Shown here: positions 8,056-16,073 of the stretch, in pieces
Position numbering within the stretch: the first letter of the stretch is position 1
How the letters are laid out: every line of letters begins with the position of its first letter
From: an uncultured Geobacteraceae bacterium
GTDB taxonomy: Bacteria; Desulfobacterota; Desulfuromonadia; Geobacterales; Pseudopelobacteraceae
DNA length: 39,157 nt
Direction: 5' to 3'
Assembly (NCBI GenBank): GCA_903876875.1
Contig: CAIRBT010000137.1
Location: 1-39,157, forward strand
Position numbers and translations under genes: made by a program
Notes under the pieces: model-generated
What the model saw: only the letters and a program-made list of their open reading frames with translations
What the model was told of the DNA's origin: nothing
Databases searched by the model: none

Positions 8056-8526
8056 CTATTTGTCACTGCTTTCTGCGTGGAGCGAGATGTCATACCCCTC
8101 CATCTTATAGCGGATAGTATACTCCAGTCCACACTTGCCGCAGCGATGTGTCTGAACAAGCCCGTCACTCTCCTTTTCCACCCATCCGGCTATAATATCG
8201 CGGGAGCCACATTTGGTTCGGGGACACCGTTCTCCCCCTTTTTTAACAAACAGTTCATCGGTCAAAAATTCCGGTTTTTCAACGCCCCCCATCATTGACT
8301 GCCGAAAAATCCGGTGGGTTGCGGCAACCGCTTCGATACAGGCACTGGCCTCCGATGCGCTCCCCTCTTCCAGAAGTAGTTCGGGCGGTGCCTGATCCCG
8401 GTAGACCAGACTACAGATATACCCTTTGTTCCCCCGATCCACTTTGATACCGAAGGTTGTCTCTTTCAAAATGCCGAGGTTAAGTTCGGTCACCCGCGCT
8501 TTCAGTTGTTTCTCTGTAACTTTCAT
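8056..8526 (-). CDS. Zinc-ribbon protein, hypothetical
   Basis: 156 residues. The C-terminal half contains a treble-clef/zinc-ribbon pattern: CPRTKCGSRDI around residue 100 and HRCGKCGLEYTI about 30 residues later, two Cys pairs suited to one zinc. The N-terminal half is mixed alpha/beta without a recognised motif. The start has GGAGA upstream. It lies 33 bases upstream of the RRM gene on the same strand and may head that transcript. Zinc ribbons of this kind occur in nucleic-acid or translation-linked proteins, which fits the RRM neighbour, but this is inference. The overall family is not recognised. Confidence 0.72.
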   Translation of the reverse strand: MKVTEKQLKARVTELNLGILKETTFGIKVDRGNKGYICSLVYRDQAPPELLLEEGSASEASACIEAVAATHRIFRQSMMGGVEKPEFLTDELFVKKGGERCPRTKCGSRDIIAGWVEKESDGLVQTHRCGKCGLEYTIRYKMEGYDISLHAESSDK

Positions 8527-8654
8527 CGGCTCTCCGTTTCTTTTTTACTTTGCTCTGGGGACATAATTAGAATATATCAGATCAAAGTGGCATTTCATAC
8601 TGCATTTTGGAGACATTTTTTTATCAGACGCCCGTGGTGGCTTGGAGGTATCAC

Positions 8655-9518
8655 ATGAAAATTGGTTTTATCGGACTGGGTATTATGGGGAGTGCCATGG
8701 CAGTAAACCTGCTTAAGGCAGGATTTCAGGTCACGTTATGGAACCGGTCACCGGATAAATATGCACCGTTGCAGGTGTTGGGCGCGACCGTGGCTCCCTC
8801 TCCCCGTGCGGTGGCAGAAGAGTCGGATTTGCTTATCGCCATGATGGCAACACCCGAGGCGGTCAGGGCGGTTCGGGATGGTGACGATGGTATTGTGGCC
8901 GGTTTGTCGGTTGGCAATGGTTTTATTGATATGTCCACGGTTGATGCCGAAACCTCCCGGGAATCTCAGCTGCTTGTCCATGACAAGGGGGCACTGTTTC
9001 TGGAGGCACCGGTTGCCGGAAGCCGGAAGCCTGCTGAAGATGCCACCCTGACTATCATGACCGCAGGAGACCGGGAACTGTACGACAGTGCTCTGCCGGT
9101 GCTGGAGAAACTCGGAAAGAAGCTGCTCTATCTGGGACACGTGGGTAAGGCCTCGGCCATGAAGCTAGCCAATAATCTGGTTATGGGGGGTGCCCTCGCC
9201 GCCCTCTGCGAGGGGTTGGCACTGGCGGAGAAAAGCGGCATTGATCCGTCCCAACTGTTGGAAGTGCTCGATTCCGGTGCGGTGGCCAACCCGATGTTCC
9301 GTCTCAAAGGACCGCAGATAGTTGCTAACGGGACGTTTTCAGCCGCCTTTCCGCTCAAGCATATGCAGAAAGATCTCCGTCTGGCCCTGCGTCTGGCTGA
9401 AGAATCGGGACTGCCGTTGTTCGCAACGGCAGCTAGTAATGAACTGTTTAAGGCCGCCATGGCAGCGGGGTGTGGTGATGAGGATTTTGCCGCAGTCAGC
9501 CGGGTTATCAGGAAATAG
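8655..9518 (+). CDS. Beta-hydroxyacid dehydrogenase (glyoxylate/succinic semialdehyde reductase type)
   Basis: 287 residues from the ATG at 8655, which has GGAGG seven bases upstream; the frame is open 16 codons further but without a ribosome site. Motifs are complete: dinucleotide-binding GFIGLGIMG at residues 4-12, NRSPDK after beta-2 (favouring NADP), substrate-binding APVAGSRKPAEDATL at about 118-132, and catalytic Lys170 in GHVGKASAMKLANN. The family interconverts hydroxyacids and oxo-acids. The nearest characterised group by resemblance is the glyoxylate/succinic semialdehyde reductases and the Geobacter gamma-hydroxybutyrate dehydrogenases. The gene appears monocistronic, with a short palindrome (9534-9543) after its stop. 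The exact substrate is not provable here. Confidence 0.9.
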   Translation: MKIGFIGLGIMGSAMAVNLLKAGFQVTLWNRSPDKYAPLQVLGATVAPSPRAVAEESDLLIAMMATPEAVRAVRDGDDGIVAGLSVGNGFIDMSTVDAETSRESQLLVHDKGALFLEAPVAGSRKPAEDATLTIMTAGDRELYDSALPVLEKLGKKLLYLGHVGKASAMKLANNLVMGGALAALCEGLALAEKSGIDPSQLLEVLDSGAVANPMFRLKGPQIVANGTFSAAFPLKHMQKDLRLALRLAEESGLPLFATAASNELFKAAMAAGCGDEDFAAVSRVIRK

Positions 9519-9578
9519 CTGTTTGACAGACTCCCATTAATGGCATTTGAAGGGGGTGCTTGTGAATATAGCAAGATT

Positions 9579-9604
9579 GCATTATTATTTAAAATAATTA
9601 ATGC
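9579..9604. promoter_or_regulatory. AT-rich imperfect inverted repeat upstream of vapB remnant
   Basis: GCATTA and TAATGC form the ends and TTATTT/AAATAA the core of an imperfect palindrome about 24 bases before the antitoxin start. AbrB-type antitoxins commonly repress their own promoter through such sites. This is inference; the promoter itself was not located. Confidence 0.35.
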
Positions 9605-9627
9605 ATTGTGTATAATCGGAGGCCGTA

Positions 9628-9898
9628 ATGGCTATTACAGCAATGGCAACAATTACAGAGCGTGGGCAGGTGACGTTGCCAAAAGTTGTCCGTGAAACAT
9701 TAGGTAACACCAAAATGGTGGAGTTCAAAGTTACTGCCAACGTTATAACCTTGCATGTGGTACCTGATATGGCCGGTTCCCTTGCCAAGTATGCCAAACA
9801 TAGATTTTGTCGACTGTCTGCCGGTCGCAAAAGCCCGAACCGGAGCATTGGAACTTGTTACCTTTGATCAGGGTCTTAAAAGGCTCCACCGTCTTTAA
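9628..9898 (+). pseudogene. Decayed vapBC toxin-antitoxin locus (AbrB-type antitoxin joined to VapC tail)
   Basis: An AbrB/SpoVT-type antitoxin begins at 9628 with GGAGG upstream. ATITERGQVTLPKVVRETLG is the swapped-hairpin DNA-binding core, and DMAGSLAKYAK is the usual start of the toxin-binding tail. The tail then breaks off: the open frame runs on as 22 non-homologous residues to 9867. In the +1 frame, 9803-9898 encodes 31 residues ending LELVTFDQGLKRLHRL and containing an early DFVD; this matches the C-terminal end of PIN-domain VapC ribonucleases. The simplest reading is a single internal deletion that removed the end of vapB and most of vapC. The antitoxin DNA-binding part could still be made; toxin activity cannot be. 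Confidence 0.72.
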
Positions 9899-9947
9899 CG
9901 GGCAAGTAGTTCTGCCCATTGTCACTGTCCCGGAGGTATGACTCCAG

Positions 9948-11558
9948 ATGTATTCCTGTCTTATTCGTGGTGCTACCCTGATAGATGGCTCCGGTGGGGA
10001 GCCGTGCCGAAAAGATGTGGCACTGGCCGGAGACCGGATCGGGGCGGTTGGTGCCGATCTGAAACTGCGGGCGGCACAGGTCATTGAGGGCGGTGGGTTG
10101 GTTCTCTCGCCCGGTTTTATCGACATCCATGGTCATTCGGATATGACCCTCTTCCGGCACCCCCTTCTGGAAAGCAAACTCTTTCAGGGGGTGACCACCG
10201 AGGTGACCGGGAATTGCGGCCTCGGTCTTTTTCCGGTACGTCACGGTGGGGAGGAGGAGCTGGCCCGTTATCTGACTATCCACGATTTTACCCTGCCACC
10301 GGAGGGGATTACCTGGCATGATTTTTCCGGGTATGGAGAGCGGGTTACTGAATGTGGTTTGGCACTCAATGTGGCGCCACTGGTGGGGCACGCCGCACTC
10401 CGCATGGCCGCCATGGGTATGGATGACCGAGCCCCGACGGCAACCGAACGGGAGCGGATGGTACAGCTGTTGGCAAAAGCTCTGACTCAGGGGGCGTGGG
10501 GCATGTCCACCGGCTTGATTTACCCCCCCGGCAGTTATGCCCTGACCGGGGAGCTGGTCGCGCTGGCACAGGTGCTCCATCGCTACGACGCCCTCTACAC
10601 CAGTCACATCCGGAGTGAGAGCGAGGGGCTGTTTACGGCCATCGAAGAGGCCATTGCCCTTGGTGTCGCCAGTGGGGCGCGGCTGCAGATTTCCCACCTG
10701 AAGGCTTTAGGAAACAGCAACTTCGGGCGGGGAGGGGAGCTGCTTGAGAAACTTGCAGCGGCTCGCAGGGAGGGCGTTGATATCGGTGCCGACCAGTACC
10801 CCTACGATGCCTCGGCAACCACTCTGACGGCGGTAGTTCCCCCTTGGGCCCATGCCGGTGGCGTGGGGTGCCTGTTGGAACGTCTGGCCGATCCCCTGCT
10901 GCAGAAGAAGCTGCATGCAGAGATCAATGGTGAAATAGCGCGACGAGAGGGAGCCGACGGTATTATGGTCACCGGCTGCCATGGGGAGCCGAACAGGGGG
11001 CTGTCGGGTAAAACAGTTGCCCATCTGGCCCACCTCTGGAACTGCTCACCGGCAGAGGTGGTTATCCGGTTAATTCGTGAAGAAGAGGGGAAGGTGGGAG
11101 CCATCTTTTTTTCCATGGCCGAGCGGGATGTGAGAACCATTCTTGCCGATCCCCTGGTCGCTGTCGGTTCCGACGGCCATGGGCTCCATTCGGTGCTGGA
11201 CGGTGCCGAGGCAACCCATCCCCGCTCCTACGGCACCTTCCCCCGGGTGCTGGGGCACTATGTGCGGGAGGAAAAGCTGCTGCCGCTTACCACGGCAGTT
11301 CACAAGATGACTCTGCTTCCGGCTCGGCGCTTGGGGTGTCTTGACCGGGGGCTTGTCGCTCCCGGGTATGTTGCCGATCTACTGCTTTTTGATCCGGAGA
11401 CCGTTGGGGAGACCGCCACCTATACCGCCCCCCATTGTCTGGCCACCGGGGTCAGGCATCTGCTGGTGGCTGGCCGGCCGGTACTTCGTGATGGTGTTGT
11501 GACCGGAGAACGACCGGGGCGGGTCTTGAAAAAAACGGACATGAGGATGTTATCGTAA
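9948..11558 (+). CDS. N-acyl-D-amino-acid deacylase (D-aminoacylase family amidohydrolase)
   Basis: 536 residues. It is an amidohydrolase-superfamily enzyme with the D-aminoacylase signature: HxH metal motif DIHGHSD (His61, His63), the bridging Cys in VTGNCGLG (Cys90), later metal-ligand segments YTSHIRSE and QISHLKALG, and catalytic Asp in GSDGHG. A small beta-sandwich is formed from both ends (SGGEPCRKDVALAGDRI and the C-terminal GRPVLRDG). The reaction is removal of an acyl group from N-acyl-D-amino acids; related members cleave other N-acyl amino acids. GGAGG lies upstream. Its stop shares a base with the start of the downstream permease (TAATG), pointing to uptake of its substrate or export of its product by that transporter. 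Confidence 0.9.
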   Translation: MYSCLIRGATLIDGSGGEPCRKDVALAGDRIGAVGADLKLRAAQVIEGGGLVLSPGFIDIHGHSDMTLFRHPLLESKLFQGVTTEVTGNCGLGLFPVRHGGEEELARYLTIHDFTLPPEGITWHDFSGYGERVTECGLALNVAPLVGHAALRMAAMGMDDRAPTATERERMVQLLAKALTQGAWGMSTGLIYPPGSYALTGELVALAQVLHRYDALYTSHIRSESEGLFTAIEEAIALGVASGARLQISHLKALGNSNFGRGGELLEKLAAARREGVDIGADQYPYDASATTLTAVVPPWAHAGGVGCLLERLADPLLQKKLHAEINGEIARREGADGIMVTGCHGEPNRGLSGKTVAHLAHLWNCSPAEVVIRLIREEEGKVGAIFFSMAERDVRTILADPLVAVGSDGHGLHSVLDGAEATHPRSYGTFPRVLGHYVREEKLLPLTTAVHKMTLLPARRLGCLDRGLVAPGYVADLLLFDPETVGETATYTAPHCLATGVRHLLVAGRPVLRDGVVTGERPGRVLKKTDMRMLS

Positions 11559-12865
11559 TGTTTGAAATCACCACCGCCACCTGCTGGGGACTTCTGGGGC
11601 TGGCTCCCCTCCTGCTCTATATCGTGCTGGTTTTTCGCAATGTGGATATTCTTGCGGCAACCGCCATCTGCGTGGTGGTGGGTGCCCTGTTAAGCCACCA
11701 GACCCTGACCACTTTTGGGGCGGCTCTGGCCAACGGTATGTCGTCATTTTTGGCTCTGGTTGGTCTGATTATCATGCTGGGGCGGGGGCTCGGTGAGGTG
11801 TTGAGTGCCACAAAGGTGTCCCACACGATTGTCCATCAGATCATCTACGGCATCGGTGTTGATACGGAAAAAAAAGCCATGGGGGGGATCATGGCGGCCT
11901 GTCTGGTTATGGTCGGTCTGCTCGGCACCATGGCCGGCGGTAATGCCATCATCGCCCCCATTGTGCTGCCGGTGGCCGCCTCGGTCGGGCTGTCACGGAG
12001 TACGGTCAGCGTGATTTTTCAGGCGGTTGGCGAAGAGGCGCTGATTCTCGGCCCGTTCACCCCGCCGGTCATCACCCTGCTCGGTTTAACACAGATCGGC
12101 TATGGCCAGATGCTGCTCTCCGTCTCCGGGCCGGTGGCACTGATTACCCTGGTGGTAACCTGGCTGATGCTGCAACGTATTCAGAGTGCCACCCGCAACA
12201 GCAACGGCTACCAGCTGCCAGAGCGAACCGAACAATTTACCCCGACTTCCCAAAGCCGCCGGGCAACGCTGGTTTTTATTGGCTGTTTTATGGCTGCTGT
12301 TATCTATGGTATCGCCGTCAAGGCTCCCACCTCCTTTGTCATCGTCATCATGCTGGGTCTGTCGGTCATCACCGGTCTGACCGGAGGGGTAAAATTTAAT
12401 GACATTCTGACACTGCTCATTAAGGGGATGGCCGGTAATGTGGGGCTGTTTCTGCTGTTTCTCCTGCTGGATCCTTTCATCTTTTTTGTGGAGAAGGCGG
12501 GAGGTTTTGCTGCCCTGAGTACGCTCATCAAGCCGTTGATGGAAATGGGGGGGAAGCCGGCCATCGTCGTTACCGGTGGCTTCCTTGGAGCCTTCGGCAT
12601 CAGCGGTGCCACGGTGGCAACCATGAAGCTGCTCCATGAAATGTTCAATCCGCTCCTGGCCCGGCACGGTGTCTCCATGGTTGCCTGGGCACTGGCTCTG
12701 GTGGTGGCGACCCGGGTGAATAACTTTGTGTTTCCCGGCGCAAATATGGTCAGCTCCCTGGGGTTTGCCGAATCTTCCGACATGAAGTCAATGCTCAAAA
12801 ACGGCTGGATGGTTGCCGTGTGCCAACTGACGTTTCTCCTGCTGTTTAGCCTCTGTTTCGCATGA
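11558..12865 (+). CDS. Ion-transporter-superfamily permease (GntP/NhaC-like)
   Basis: 435 residues, highly hydrophobic, with about 11-12 predicted membrane segments and no signal peptide. The conserved-looking TMAGGNAIIAPIVLPVAASVGLS and GAFGISGATVATMKLLHE re-entrant-type segments, related in sequence and placed in each half, suggest the inverted-repeat fold of the IT superfamily (GntP, NhaC, Dcu and citrate carriers). The precise family is uncertain. Because it overlaps the D-aminoacylase gene by one base and ends in an ATGA overlap with recO, it is probably cotranscribed with both. A role in carrying N-acyl- or D-amino acids is inferred from context only. Confidence 0.78.
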   Translation: MFEITTATCWGLLGLAPLLLYIVLVFRNVDILAATAICVVVGALLSHQTLTTFGAALANGMSSFLALVGLIIMLGRGLGEVLSATKVSHTIVHQIIYGIGVDTEKKAMGGIMAACLVMVGLLGTMAGGNAIIAPIVLPVAASVGLSRSTVSVIFQAVGEEALILGPFTPPVITLLGLTQIGYGQMLLSVSGPVALITLVVTWLMLQRIQSATRNSNGYQLPERTEQFTPTSQSRRATLVFIGCFMAAVIYGIAVKAPTSFVIVIMLGLSVITGLTGGVKFNDILTLLIKGMAGNVGLFLLFLLLDPFIFFVEKAGGFAALSTLIKPLMEMGGKPAIVVTGGFLGAFGISGATVATMKLLHEMFNPLLARHGVSMVAWALALVVATRVNNFVFPGANMVSSLGFAESSDMKSMLKNGWMVAVCQLTFLLLFSLCFA

Positions 12866-13614
12866 ACACGCGTGCTCAGCAGCTGGAAAAGCTTCAGGCC
12901 TTTGTTCTCTCCAGTCAAGATTATGGTGAGAGCGATCGCATCGTATCGCTGTTTTCCCTTGAACAGGGTCATCTGAGGGGGTTCGCCCGTGGTGCCCGGA
13001 ATAGTCGTAAACGCTTTGGGCCGTCCCTTGAAACCTTTGCCCGCATTGAACTCGTACTGAACCAGAAGGAGGGGCTTTCAGCACTGCACAGTGCCGACGT
13101 CATCACCCTGTACAGCGGCATTCGCGGCTCCCTCTGCGCCATTGCCCAGGCACTGTACGCCTGTGAACTGGTGGGTAACCTGACTCCGGAGGGGCAGCCG
13201 ATCCCCCGGCTCTTTCGGCTCATGGCAACCTACTTCGAATACCTTGATACGGGACAGGGTGGGGAGGCAGATCGTCGTATGTATGAGATTAACCTGCTGA
13301 ATATTCTCGGCTATCGCCCTAACCTTGAGGGGTGCAGTCGCTGTGGGGCTGACTTTGACGTGCAGGGGGCACTGCTGCAGCAGCGGGGTGAGCTGGCCTG
13401 CCGCTTTTGCGCCGCCACGGGGCGTAACATACCGCTGACGGCTCTGAAACGACTGGGACTTTGTCTGGCAACCAGCCGGTTTGGTCAGGCGGTTCTTGAT
13501 GAAGAAACATTACCGTTGGGAGGACTCCTGCTGGATGAATCCATCGCTTCACTCACCCCGAGAAAATTGCGTAGCCTTGAGTTTCTGCACCAAAGTTGCG
13601 GGCTTCCTGCTTGA
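12862..13614 (+). CDS. recO: DNA repair protein RecO
   Basis: 250 residues, the usual RecO length. The N-terminal OB-fold segment reads AFVLSSQDYGESDRIVSLFSLEQG, followed by GFARGARNSRKRFGPSLE, the basic family signature. The helical C-terminal part carries a zinc site with CSRCG near residue 157 and a CRFC pair near 178. RecO works with RecR and RecF to load RecA onto SSB-coated single strands and anneals complementary DNA. Its ATG overlaps the permease stop (ATGA), with no clear ribosome site of its own, so translation is probably coupled. The union of recO with a D-amino-acid operon looks like a positional accident. Confidence 0.95.
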   Translation: MNTRAQQLEKLQAFVLSSQDYGESDRIVSLFSLEQGHLRGFARGARNSRKRFGPSLETFARIELVLNQKEGLSALHSADVITLYSGIRGSLCAIAQALYACELVGNLTPEGQPIPRLFRLMATYFEYLDTGQGGEADRRMYEINLLNILGYRPNLEGCSRCGADFDVQGALLQQRGELACRFCAATGRNIPLTALKRLGLCLATSRFGQAVLDEETLPLGGLLLDESIASLTPRKLRSLEFLHQSCGLPA

Positions 13615-13638
13615 CAATGGGCATTTCGTGAGTATGGT
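13611..13638 (+). promoter_or_regulatory. Sigma-70-type promoter of hsp20
   Basis: TTGACA at 13611-13616, a 16-base spacer, then TATGGT at 13633-13638. It overlaps the recO stop codon and gives a leader of about 45 bases before the hsp20 start. No CIRCE or other heat-shock operator is seen. Confidence 0.5.
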
Positions 13639-13689
13639 AACAATGAATGGAATGGGGTGAGTGAACAACCGAAATTGGAGGAGAGACAA

Positions 13690-14136
13690 ATGGCACTGGT
13701 GAAATACAATCCCTTACGAGAGTTAAAGAACATGCAGGATCAGATGAATCGGTTGTTGAATCTCTCCTGGAACCATGACCTACCGAGCGAGGATAGTAAG
13801 GAGGGGCTCTGGCAGCCTCCCGTGGATATCTATGAAACAGTGGATTCCATCGTTATCAAGGCGGAGCTTCCCGCTGTTGACCAGAAAGATATTGAGGTTC
13901 GTATTGAAGATAGTACCCTGATCCTGCGGGGGGAGCGGAAGCATGAAGATGAGGTGAAGAAAGAAAACTATCACCGCATTGAGAGATACTTCGGGAGTTT
14001 CCAACGGAGTTTTAGTCTGCCGACCACCGTTAATCAGGAAAAGGTGGCGGCCACTTGTGATAAGGGGGTGCTGACAATCACCCTGCCGAAACGGGAAGAA
14101 ACCACGCCGAAGCATATTACGATCCCGGTGAAATAG
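13690..14136 (+). CDS. Small heat-shock protein, Hsp20/alpha-crystallin family
   Basis: 148 residues from the ATG at 13690, which has GGAGGAGAG upstream; the frame is open 11 codons earlier without support. The N-terminal arm (ALVKYNPLRELKNMQDQMNRLL) is typical of bacterial class A Hsp20. The alpha-crystallin beta-sandwich spans about 43-137 with VDIYETVDSIVIKAELP and GVLTITLPK. The C-terminal ITIPV is the I-x-I/V anchor for oligomer assembly. It is an ATP-independent holdase that binds unfolding proteins in the cytosol. The gene stands alone with its own promoter and is followed by an AT-only hairpin (14147-14169). Confidence 0.93.
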   Translation: MALVKYNPLRELKNMQDQMNRLLNLSWNHDLPSEDSKEGLWQPPVDIYETVDSIVIKAELPAVDQKDIEVRIEDSTLILRGERKHEDEVKKENYHRIERYFGSFQRSFSLPTTVNQEKVAATCDKGVLTITLPKREETTPKHITIPVK

Positions 14137-14146
14137 TTTCCGTCTG

Positions 14147-14169
14147 AAAATAATGATTTGAATTATTTT
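14147..14169 (+). terminator. AT-only hairpin after hsp20
   Basis: AAAATAAT and ATTATTTT form a perfect 8-base stem with a 7-base loop, 11 bases after the hsp20 stop codon. It lacks the GC-rich stem of a strong intrinsic terminator, so the call is weak. Confidence 0.3.
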
Positions 14170-14273
14170 AATAAATATCTTTACAAATTAGTGCGTACAC
14201 GATACGGTTTACACTATTTAACGTACCGGAACAACGTCGTTCTTAATGGTATTTATCTTGGGGGGATTTCACT

Positions 14274-15887
14274 ATGGCCACTATTAGATCTAAAATAATT
14301 GTCAATGTCATTATCGTCATTTTAACGGTTGGTGCCATTGCACTGATGAATTTTTCAAATCTCCATAAGCTGAAGAAGCTTCAGGATGATGTAGGTGTCA
14401 AAGCTCTCGAATCTGCGCTGGCGGAAGGAGCATCCAGCATCGGTTATCGCTTTTATGCAAAAATAGCTGATGCGGAGATTAACCGAGATCTTGCCCAATC
14501 AGAAAAAGAGTGGGTACCCTTTAAGGAAAAGGAATTCAAGTTACTCGATAAACTGGCTAAAATAGCCGACACTGCGGAGGAAAAAGCACTGGTTCTCACT
14601 GCACGGACGTCTCTTGAAGCGGAAATCTCGATTTTTGAAGGGAAGATGCTCCCCTTGCTGAAGTCAACTAATCTGATAACCGAGGAAATCCGAAAACAGG
14701 ATGACGAGATCGATAAACTGAACCAAGTTATTTATGTCACACTCGAAAAATTATCGGTTCTCAATACAAAACATGCAAAAGAGCTCGATGACCAATTTGA
14801 TGACGAGATAAAAGTGATTATCACGGAAACCCTCGTTCTCGGACTTATCGGTATTTTACTGCAGGCCGGTCTTGCCACTTGGCTCCTCCGCACCATTATG
14901 AAGCCGGTCGATGCGCTGCGGGAAATGCTCTTCGATATCTCCCAGGGGGAGGGGGATCTTACCAAACGTCTTGATGAAACCACTAAGGACGAACTTGCAG
15001 AAATAAGTAAATACTTTAATGTGTTTATCGGGAAATTGCGGCTGATTGTCGGCCAGATTTCCTCCACTTCCACCCAGGTCGCCTCCGCTGCCAGTCAGCT
15101 GAACTCAACGGCGACCCAGATCGCCACCGGAGCCGAAGAGGTCGCTGCACAGGCCGCTTCCGTTGCTACCGCCGGTGAAGAGATGTCTGCCACTTCGGGG
15201 GATATTGCCCAAAACTGCCAGATGGCGGTAGAGGGGGCGCAACGGGCTTCGGATAAGGCTCAAAGCGGTGCTCTGGTTGTTGAAAAAACGGTATCCGTCA
15301 TGGGACAGATTGCCTTGCGGGTTCAGGAGTCTGCCAAAACTGTTGAAAGCCTTGGGGCGCGCTCCGACCAGATTGGTGCTATTATCGGGACCATCGAGGA
15401 TATCGCCGATCAGACAAATCTTTTGGCGCTGAATGCGGCCATTGAAGCGGCCCGAGCCGGTGAACAGGGGAGAGGTTTTGCCGTCGTTGCCGATGAAGTT
15501 CGTGCCCTGGCGGAACGGACAACGCGGGCAACCCGGGAGATCGGCGAGATGATCAAGGCCATTCAGAAGGAAACCTGTGAGGCGGTTAACGCTATGGAAC
15601 AGGGGGTTCAGCAGGTAGAAACCGGTACCCGGGAAGCTGCCAAATCGGGGCAGGCACTTGAGGAAATTTTGCAGTATGTCAACGATGTTGCCATGCAGAT
15701 CAGTCAGGTGGCGACGGCGGCTGAAGAACAGACGGCCACTACGGGGGAGATCAGTAGCAATATGCACCAGATTACCGATGTGGTGCTTCAGACCTCCCTC
15801 GGTGCCCACGAATCGGCAACGGCAGCCACCCAGCTCAATGGCAATGCTGAAGAGTTGCAGCGACTGGTACGGCAGTTCAAGCTGTAA
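14274..15887 (+). CDS. Methyl-accepting chemotaxis protein
   Basis: 537 residues. TM1 is near 8-25; a periplasmic four-helix-bundle sensor (4HB_MCP type) spans about 26-180; TM2 is near 183-205. A HAMP domain follows (PVDALREMLFDISQGEGDLTKR). The cytoplasmic signalling coiled coil contains the invariant hairpin tip EDIADQTNLLALNAAIEAAR and GRGFAVVADEVRALAERT, which binds CheA and CheW. No CheR-tethering pentapeptide is at the C-terminus. GGGGGG lies upstream of the start. The gene is separate from any che genes and ends at a hairpin terminator. The ligand is unknown. It lies upstream of the sulfur genes and 4.4 kb from the flagellar operon. Confidence 0.95.
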   Translation: MATIRSKIIVNVIIVILTVGAIALMNFSNLHKLKKLQDDVGVKALESALAEGASSIGYRFYAKIADAEINRDLAQSEKEWVPFKEKEFKLLDKLAKIADTAEEKALVLTARTSLEAEISIFEGKMLPLLKSTNLITEEIRKQDDEIDKLNQVIYVTLEKLSVLNTKHAKELDDQFDDEIKVIITETLVLGLIGILLQAGLATWLLRTIMKPVDALREMLFDISQGEGDLTKRLDETTKDELAEISKYFNVFIGKLRLIVGQISSTSTQVASAASQLNSTATQIATGAEEVAAQAASVATAGEEMSATSGDIAQNCQMAVEGAQRASDKAQSGALVVEKTVSVMGQIALRVQESAKTVESLGARSDQIGAIIGTIEDIADQTNLLALNAAIEAARAGEQGRGFAVVADEVRALAERTTRATREIGEMIKAIQKETCEAVNAMEQGVQQVETGTREAAKSGQALEEILQYVNDVAMQISQVATAAEEQTATTGEISSNMHQITDVVLQTSLGAHESATAATQLNGNAEELQRLVRQFKL

Positions 15888-15900
15888 ACACCTCAAATTA

Positions 15901-15926
15901 CGGGAGGGGCTTTATGCCCCTTCCCG
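15901..15926. terminator. GC-rich hairpin after chemoreceptor gene
   Basis: CGGGAGGGGC and GCCCCTTCCCG pair around TTTAT, with one bulged T. It lies 13 bases after the chemoreceptor stop and separates it from the sulfur genes. No long T-run follows on the plus strand, so it may be an inefficient or stabilising terminator. Confidence 0.55.
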
Positions 15927-15964
15927 CTCGATTCCGAATCACCCGTGTGCCACCGATTATTCTC

Positions 15965-15991
15965 TTGACATTCCTAGTGCTGATGTAATAC
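15965..15991 (+). promoter_or_regulatory. Candidate promoter for sulfite reductase gene
   Basis: TTGACA at 15965-15970 is followed after 15 bases by TAATAC at 15986-15991. The spacer is short for sigma-70, as expected of a regulated promoter. It would give a leader of about 75 bases containing the hairpin at 16025-16051. Confidence 0.4.
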
Positions 15992-16024
15992 CTATAGAAA
16001 TAGTAGATTTGTCGCATATTGAAT

Positions 16025-16056
16025 GTTCCCCCCTGTTGTGGGGTAAAGAACTTTTT
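16025..16056 (+). terminator. Terminator-like hairpin in the sulfite reductase leader
   Basis: GTTC/GAAC outer pairs and CCCC/GGGG inner pairs enclose TGTTGT, and TTTTT follows immediately at 16052-16056. It lies between the candidate promoter and the start codon, so it could act as an attenuator. The stem has an asymmetric internal loop, which weakens it. Confidence 0.4.
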
Positions 16057-16073
16057 GAAAAGGGTATGTAGCC

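Noticed and set aside
8589-8603. Sigma-54-like TGGCATTTCATACTGC upstream of the hydroxyacid dehydrogenase gene
   Set aside because: GG and GC are separated by 11 bases instead of 10, and sigma-54 promoters tolerate almost no change in spacing.
9611-9616. TATAAT just before the vapB remnant as its -10 box
   Set aside because: Transcription from it would begin inside or after the GGAGG ribosome site, so it cannot serve the gene start at 9628.
14171-14260. Possible sigma-28 promoter before the chemoreceptor gene (CGATA core)
   Set aside because: No TAAA-type -35 lies at the right distance and the -10 match is only partial.
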